Assembly (NCBI GenBank): GCA_013824905.1
Contig: PNOO01000064.1
Coordinates: forward strand, 1 to 10,753
From: Syntrophus sp. (in: bacteria)
GTDB lineage: Bacteria; Desulfobacterota; Syntrophia; Syntrophales; UBA5619
Direction: 5' to 3'
Length of the DNA: 10,753 nucleotides
Shown piece by piece: positions 6,296 to 10,753 of the stretch. Made by a program: the position numbers and the translations under genes. Below the pieces are notes generated by a model that worked only from the letters and a program-made list of their open reading frames with translations, ran no database searches and was not told the DNA's origin. How positions within the stretch are numbered: position 1 is the stretch's first letter; the number at the start of each line of letters is the position of its first letter.

Positions 6296-7597
6296 GTGAT
6301 ACCGCGATATGCAAGAGAAAAAATGACCGCGATCTGGAGTCCGGAAAACCGGTACCGGAAGTGGCTGGATATTGAAATTCTGGCCTGCGAAGCCATGGCC
6401 GAAAGGGGAGAAATCCCTTTATCCTCCCTTAAAAACATCAAAGAAAAGGCCGGATTTGATGTAGACCGGATTGATCAGATTGAAAAGACGACCAAGCACG
6501 ACGTCATTGCCTTTCTCACCTCTGTGACGGAAAAAGTCGGCGAAGACGGCCGCTTCATTCACATGGGAATGACCTCGTCGGACGTCCTCGACACCTCTCT
6601 GGCAGTCCTCCTGCGCGAAGCCGCAGATATTCTTATTGAGGATCTTGATTTTCTTCTTGCCGCGCTAAAGAAGAAGGCCATCGATCATAAAAATACCCTC
6701 ATGATCGGTCGATCACACGGGATACATGCAGAACCGATCACATTTGGCTTGAAGATGGCAATCTGGTATGCCGAAATGGAGAGAAACCGGGAACGGATGA
6801 TGCGGGCCAGAGAGACAATCAGTACGGGAAAACTCTCCGGGGCGGTCGGAACATTCTCGTTCATCGATCCAAGTATAGAGACTTATGTCTGCCGGAGACT
6901 GGGGCTAAAGCCGGCCCCAGTCTCCTCACAGATCGTCCAGAGGGATCGCCATGCCGAATATTTCACGACCCTAGCTATCATCGCTTCTTCCTTGGATAAA
7001 TATTCTCAGGAGATTCGGCTGCTTCAGCGAACCGAGGTGCGAGAGGCAGAGGAGTATTTTTCCCCCGGACAGAAGGGATCTTCCGCCATGCCCCATAAAA
7101 GAAATCCCATCCTGTCGGAAAATCTCTCCGGTCTTTCCCGTTTGATGCGCTCTTATGCATTGTCTGCCCTTGAAGACGTCGCCCTCTGGCATGAGCGGGA
7201 TATCAGCCATTCCTCAGTGGAGCGAATCATCGGACCGGATGCTACGATTCTCCTCGATTTTATGCTGAGCCGTTTCACCGGTTTGATCTCGCAGCTCGTC
7301 ATCTATCCGGAAAAAATGCTCACCAATCTCCATATGACCAAAGGGGTGATCTTTTCCCAGATGGTCCTGCTGAAATTGATAGAACAGGGAATCTCCAGGG
7401 AAGGGGCCTATACCATTGTCCAGCGCAATGCGATGAGATCCTGGCAGGAGGGGATTGAGTTCCGTGAGTTGCTCCTAAAGGATGAAGAGGTGATTGCGAA
7501 GCTGAAACCGGAGGAACTAGCCACAGCGTTCAAGGTCGAAAATTTTCTCACCCATGTGGATTTCATCTTTAAGAGGGTTTTCGGAGAAAAACCATGA
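6296..7597 (+). CDS. purB: Adenylosuccinate lyase
   Basis: PurB catalyses two fumarate-releasing steps: SAICAR to AICAR in purine synthesis, and adenylosuccinate to AMP. It works as a cytoplasmic homotetramer. The 433-residue protein has the N-terminus typical of the B. subtilis-type enzyme (IPRYAREKMTAIWSPENRY). TSSDVLDTS is at 93-101, and the catalytic His141 lies in GRSHGIHAEP. The fumarase/ASL-superfamily signature GSSAMPHKRNP is at 261-271, with the catalytic serine in the flexible loop. Length is normal for this type. The start is GTG at 6296, chosen because AGGAGG stands 5 bases upstream and the protein then begins at the conserved IPRY. It ends in an ATGA overlap with a lipoprotein gene, so the two are probably one operon. 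Confidence 0.97.
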   Translation: MIPRYAREKMTAIWSPENRYRKWLDIEILACEAMAERGEIPLSSLKNIKEKAGFDVDRIDQIEKTTKHDVIAFLTSVTEKVGEDGRFIHMGMTSSDVLDTSLAVLLREAADILIEDLDFLLAALKKKAIDHKNTLMIGRSHGIHAEPITFGLKMAIWYAEMERNRERMMRARETISTGKLSGAVGTFSFIDPSIETYVCRRLGLKPAPVSSQIVQRDRHAEYFTTLAIIASSLDKYSQEIRLLQRTEVREAEEYFSPGQKGSSAMPHKRNPILSENLSGLSRLMRSYALSALEDVALWHERDISHSSVERIIGPDATILLDFMLSRFTGLISQLVIYPEKMLTNLHMTKGVIFSQMVLLKLIEQGISREGAYTIVQRNAMRSWQEGIEFRELLLKDEEVIAKLKPEELATAFKVENFLTHVDFIFKRVFGEKP

Positions 7598-8210
7598 AAC
7601 GACGTGTCCTTCTATTAATCGGCGGCATTTGTCTTTTCGTGGCGGCTGCTTGCAGTCATCTGAATGGATATTTGGATATTGTCCGAGAGAAGGGGATGTC
7701 AGGGGAGTATCTGACAGTCCTGTCGAAGTGGACACGTTCCCAGATCATCTATTCACAATTTGAAACACAGGCACACATCAGTGTTACTTATCAGAGTCAG
7801 GAATTCAACCGGGCTTATCTCAATGAGTATTCGCGAATCTATCATCTACAGGAGAAAGAGTTGAAGAGGCGAGAAGATTTACAGAAGGGAACGGTTTCCG
7901 ACTTCGCCGAATTCATTTTTTTGCCTATATCCCGGAAAAAACCTCCAACGATTTCGACAGGCGGGGCTCCATCTGGACCGTCTTTCTGGTCAATGAGAAA
8001 GGGGATAGAATCGATCCCATGGAACTCAGGAGGGTTGAACCGATTACACCCGTCATCACGGAGTTTTTCCCATATATCAATCCCCACTACGGGATAACCT
8101 ACCGTCTCCGTTTCCCCTCGCTTAATACTCCAGGGGGCGATGAAAGGCCACTAAAACTGGTTTTTGCAAGTGTAATCGGCGAAGTGGAACTGAAATTCGA
8201 AGGACGTTGA
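7594..8210 (+). CDS. Putative lipoprotein of unknown function, interrupted by a -1 frame change at a T7 run
   Basis: I do not recognise the family. The first frame (7594-8097, 167 codons) begins MKRRVLLLIGGICLFVAAAC, a signal peptide with a probable lipobox AAAC and lipidated Cys20. After residue 109 its sequence turns into a Pro/Ser/Arg-rich tail unlike the rest. The -1 frame continues from the same spot with sensible protein: FAYIPEKTSNDFDRRG, WTVFLVNEKGDRIDP, and on to LVFASVIGEVELKFEGR with a stop at 8208-8210. Joining the frames at the T7 run (7916-7922) gives a 205-residue lipoprotein. The break may be a sequencing error in the homopolymer, a real frameshift mutation, or slippage on T TTT TTG, which has the form of a -1 slippery heptamer. 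The ATG overlaps the purB stop (ATGA), indicating coupled translation. Confidence 0.72.
7916..7922 (+). other. T7 homopolymer at the frame break of the lipoprotein gene
   Basis: Seven T's read in frame as ATT TTT TTG. One extra T, or a -1 slip on T TTT TTG, joins the N-terminal and C-terminal coding frames without loss of residues. No strong stem-loop is apparent directly downstream, so programmed slippage is less likely than an indel or a read error. Confidence 0.6.
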
Positions 8211-8277
8211 CGAACCTTCTGCGGGGGAAACGGGTGGGGCAAGGCGGGTCTCCCGGGGAATAAAGCCAATAATGCCA

Positions 8278-9900
8278 TCAAGTTTTTCGCCATAATTCCT
8301 CGCGGGAAATGATGGTGTCCTTCAACCAAAGCCGATCATCTTTGTCTGGGTAGTCGAGGTTGAAGTGAAGCCCCCGGCTCTCCTTTCGCATCCGAGCGCA
8401 AGTGACAATGAGTTTGGCGGCCACGGCGATGTTCCGTAGTTCCAGTAGGTCCCGTGTGATGATGAAATTTCTGTAATATTCTTCAATTTCGCGGATTATG
8501 AGGTCGATCCTGCGTTGGGCTCTCTCCAGACGCTTGTCGGAACGGACAATCCCTACATAGTTCCACATGCAGCGGCGAATCTCGTCCCAGTTGTGAGACA
8601 CGACGACCGACTCGTCGCTTTCCGTCGCCCCCCTCGGGTCCCACGCTGGAATAGGCAGGGGGGCGTCCTCCACACTGGAAAGGAGGTCGGCAACGCGGCG
8701 GTAAGAGCGTTGTGCAAAGACTACTGCTTCAAGTAAAGAATTGCTAGCGAGGCGATTGGCGCCGTGCAGTCCCGTACAGGATACCTCCCCGCAGGCAAAA
8801 AGACGTTCGATGCTTGTTTCGCCGTTGGTATTTACCATCACCCCGCCGCAGAGGTAATGCTCTGCAGGGACGACCGGGATCGGGCTCCGTGTCATATCAA
8901 TACCGAACGCCAAACACTTTTCGTAAATATTGGGAAATCTTGACATCAGAAAATCTTTATCCCTGTGGGTAATGTCTAGCAGGACATAATCATCGCCGGA
9001 CTTCTTGAGCTCGGTGTCTATGGCCTTGGCGACAAAATCGCGCGGCGCCAGACTCTTCATGGGGTGGTATTTCTCCATAAAGGTGGCGCCGCTTTTCAAT
9101 TTTAGAATTGCCCCCTCCCCGCGGACCGCTTCACTAATGAGAAATGACTTCGCGTCGGGATGGTAAAGACAGGTCGGATGAAACTGGATAAACTCCATAT
9201 TGGCGATTTTCGCACCGGCCCGATAGGCCATGGCGATTCCGTCGGCGGTGGCGATGTCAGGATTCGTAGTGATGAGGTAGACCTTACCGGCGCCGCCGGT
9301 CGATAACATGATGAACTTTGCCCGGAAAGTATGGACTGAATTATTGGCGATATCAAGAACATAGGCACCAAGGCACCGGTCGCCGATTTCAATCTTCTGG
9401 CCAATCACCGACGATTTCATAATCAGGTCGATGGCGATGTGGTTTTCAAAGATCCGGATATTCTTTTCCTGGCAGGCCTTTTCGTTCAGCGCCCGTTCGA
9501 TCTCCTGACCTGTCAAATCCTTGGCATGGATGACCCGCCGCATGGAATGGCCCCCCTCACGGCCGAGATCGAACTGTTCAGGATCGTTGGTCGATCGGGT
9601 AAACTCAACGCCCCATTGAACCAACTCCCGAATCCGTTCGGGACCCTCCGTGACAACGAAACGGACGACTCCTTCATTGCAAAGGCCGCCTCCGCAGATC
9701 AGTGTGTCATTTATGTGATATTCAAAACGGTCGGCCTGATCCTGAACGACGGCAATGCCTCCCTGCGCCATATTGGTATTCGAATCGGTCATGTCCTGCT
9801 TGGTGACCATAGCGACGGTTCCAAGTCCGGCCGCCTTGATTGCAAAACTCAGTCCTGCTATGCCGGAACCAAGAACGAGAAAATCAGTATAAATTTCCAA
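8278..9900 (-). CDS. nadB: L-aspartate oxidase
   Basis: NadB oxidises L-aspartate to iminoaspartate using FAD, the first step of de novo NAD synthesis; NadA then condenses the product to quinolinate. The 540-residue length is normal. The FAD-binding GSGIAG is at residues 11-16, SNTNMAQGGIA at 40-50, and GREGGHSMRRVIHAKD at 113-128. The active-site elements are QFHPT (His241), SEAVRGEGA (Arg260), AEHYLCGG (His348) and GANRLASNSLLEA (Arg383), all as in the fumarate reductase/NadB family. A C-terminal helical domain follows from about 435. The start is TTG at 9900. An in-frame TGA lies 12 bases upstream, and the next ATG (residue 31) would delete the FAD motif, so TTG is required; GAGG lies 5 bases before it. 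No nadA or nadC is next to it here. The gene is convergent with the purB operon and divergent from tsaD. Confidence 0.96.
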   Translation of the reverse strand: MEIYTDFLVLGSGIAGLSFAIKAAGLGTVAMVTKQDMTDSNTNMAQGGIAVVQDQADRFEYHINDTLICGGGLCNEGVVRFVVTEGPERIRELVQWGVEFTRSTNDPEQFDLGREGGHSMRRVIHAKDLTGQEIERALNEKACQEKNIRIFENHIAIDLIMKSSVIGQKIEIGDRCLGAYVLDIANNSVHTFRAKFIMLSTGGAGKVYLITTNPDIATADGIAMAYRAGAKIANMEFIQFHPTCLYHPDAKSFLISEAVRGEGAILKLKSGATFMEKYHPMKSLAPRDFVAKAIDTELKKSGDDYVLLDITHRDKDFLMSRFPNIYEKCLAFGIDMTRSPIPVVPAEHYLCGGVMVNTNGETSIERLFACGEVSCTGLHGANRLASNSLLEAVVFAQRSYRRVADLLSSVEDAPLPIPAWDPRGATESDESVVVSHNWDEIRRCMWNYVGIVRSDKRLERAQRRIDLIIREIEEYYRNFIITRDLLELRNIAVAAKLIVTCARMRKESRGLHFNLDYPDKDDRLWLKDTIISREELWRKT

Positions 9901-9926
9901 CGTTGCCTCTTTTCAGAAAAGTTTGT

Positions 9927-9956
9927 TTGCAAAATACCCACACTTCTATATATATT
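9927..9956 (+). promoter_or_regulatory. Candidate promoter for tsaD, overlapping the nadB promoter
   Basis: TTGCAA (9927-9932), an 18-base spacer, then TATATT (9951-9956); with 16 bases the -10 would be TATATA. The two opposing -10 boxes abut within one TATATATA run, so the promoters face each other and would compete for polymerase. The match is moderate. Confidence 0.35.
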
Positions 9957-9973
9957 TCATGTCCTTTTGTAAA
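9945..9973 (-). promoter_or_regulatory. Promoter for nadB
   Basis: On the minus strand TTTACA (9973-9968), a 17-base spacer, then TATAGA (9950-9945). Transcription would begin about 35-40 bases before the TTG start. I see no clear operator for a known NAD-responsive repressor. Confidence 0.5.
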
Positions 9974-9993
9974 AGAATATTTCATGGGGATAA

Positions 9994-10753
9994 ATGATGG
10001 TGATCCTGGGTATCGAATCTTCCTGCGATGAAACAGCCGCCGCCTTAGTGCGGGATGGGCGACAGCTCCTTGCCAACGTGATCGCCTCGCAGGTGGATGT
10101 GCATGCCCTCTATGGAGGCGTTGTTCCAGAGATCGCTTCCCGTAAGCATATCGAGGCTATCGTACCGGTTATCCATCAGGCTTTGGAGAGTGCCGGATTG
10201 AGCCTGGAAGAGATTGATGGAGTCGCCGTGACACGAGGGCCGGGATTGATCGGATCGCTCCTTGTGGGATTGTGCGTGGCCAAGGCCTTGGCCTTTGCAC
10301 GACGTCTACCCCTGGTCGGGATCAATCACCTGGAAGGCCACATGGCAGCAATTTTTCTAACTGACAATCCTCCTGAGTTTCCTTTTGTCGCTCTTGTGGT
10401 GTCCGGAGGCCATACGACGATCTATCTGGCGGAGGGTTTCCGGCGCTTCACTATTCTGGGTCAAACACGGGACGATGCGGCCGGAGAGGCCTTCGACAAG
10501 GCGGCAAAACTCCTGGACATCGGCTATCCGGGAGGGGTTGCGATCGATCGCCTGGCGAAAAAGGGAAATCACAATGTTCACAACTTTCCCCGGGCGATGA
10601 AAGACAGTCTCGATTTCAGTTTCAGCGGATTAAAGACCTCCCTTATGATGAGTCTCCGGAAAAGAGGGATCCCCTTTTCTCCCGAAGAATTGCCGGACGT
10701 GGCCGCGTCGTATCAGGAGGCAATCGTCGATGTTCTTCTGGAGAAGACCCTGC
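9994..10753 (+). CDS. tsaD: tRNA N6-adenosine threonylcarbamoyltransferase TsaD (3' end outside window)
   Basis: TsaD transfers the threonylcarbamoyl group from TC-AMP to A37 of ANN-decoding tRNAs, working with TsaB and TsaE in the cytoplasm. The N-terminus ILGIESSCDETAAA is the family hallmark. VPEIASRKHIEAIVP, GPGLIGSLLVGL, the metal-binding NHLEGHMAA, VVSGGHTT, DDAAGEAFDKAAKLL and SFSGLKTSL follow in the expected order. About 253 residues are present of a usual 330-350, and the gene runs off the right edge. There are two adjacent ATGs (9994 and 9997). The second places the metal-binding histidines at 111 and 115, as in E. coli TsaD, and gives a better distance from the GGGGA site, so it may be the true start. 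It is divergent from nadB. Confidence 0.95.
   Translation, partial: MMVILGIESSCDETAAALVRDGRQLLANVIASQVDVHALYGGVVPEIASRKHIEAIVPVIHQALESAGLSLEEIDGVAVTRGPGLIGSLLVGLCVAKALAFARRLPLVGINHLEGHMAAIFLTDNPPEFPFVALVVSGGHTTIYLAEGFRRFTILGQTRDDAAGEAFDKAAKLLDIGYPGGVAIDRLAKKGNHNVHNFPRAMKDSLDFSFSGLKTSLMMSLRKRGIPFSPEELPDVAASYQEAIVDVLLEKTL

Noticed and set aside
8211..8277. Possible bidirectional terminator between the lipoprotein gene and nadB
   Set aside because: The G-rich stretch and CCCGGGG near 8252 do not form a stem followed by a T-tract in either direction.
1..10753. Mobile element, CRISPR array, toxin-antitoxin or defence system
   Set aside because: There are no spaced direct repeats, terminal inverted repeats, transposase or integrase motifs. 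All sizeable genes are explained by metabolic, tRNA-related or envelope functions.

Overview
The window is ordinary chromosomal housekeeping DNA from a Gram-negative bacterium. The mix suggests a Desulfobacterota ("deltaproteobacterial") lineage of the Syntrophales/Geobacter kind: a B. subtilis-type PurB, a TolB-like/FG-GAP secreted protein, a CoA-transferase-like protein fused to a Pat-like GNAT domain, moderate GC, and GTG/TTG starts. This placement is an inference from gene content, not from a marker phylogeny. I see no insertion sequence, prophage, CRISPR array or defence locus.

Left part (1-6030), all on the minus strand. Read in the direction of transcription it holds: (a) a 633-residue protein with an acetyl-CoA hydrolase/4-hydroxybutyrate CoA-transferase fold and a C-terminal GNAT acetyltransferase; (b) an exported protein with a TolB/FlgO-like N-terminal domain and four Ca-binding FG-GAP-type repeats; (c) an elongator-type tRNA-Met(CAU) with its own promoter and a strong hairpin behind it; (d) a YheT-type alpha/beta hydrolase and (e) a CoA-pyrophosphatase-like Nudix hydrolase, coupled by an ATGA overlap and followed by a probable terminator. 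At the far left edge lies a short stretch that looks like the C-terminal motif of a second CoA-transferase, with no N-terminal part.

Middle (6031-8210). A 265-bp divergent intergenic region carries a good promoter in each direction. Rightward it drives purB (GTG start, strong Shine-Dalgarno), which overlaps a lipoprotein gene by ATGA. The lipoprotein gene is interrupted by a -1 frame change at a run of seven T's. The intact product would be about 205 residues.

Right part (8211-10753). nadB (L-aspartate oxidase, TTG start) runs leftward, convergent with the purB operon. It is divergent from tsaD (tRNA threonylcarbamoyladenosine synthesis), which runs off the right edge. The 93-bp nadB-tsaD spacer appears to hold two head-to-head promoters whose -10 boxes abut in one TATATATA run. 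The 67-bp spacer between the lipoprotein and nadB (8211-8277) shows no convincing terminator.

The genes do not form one pathway: purine synthesis, NAD synthesis, tRNA modification, CoA-related enzymes and envelope proteins sit side by side. The most notable item is the CoA-transferase/GNAT fusion. The position of the catalytic glutamate is a tyrosine and the neighbouring glycine loops are altered. This suggests a non-catalytic or repurposed acyl-CoA-binding domain attached to a protein-acetyltransferase-like GNAT module, analogous in layout to Pat enzymes.
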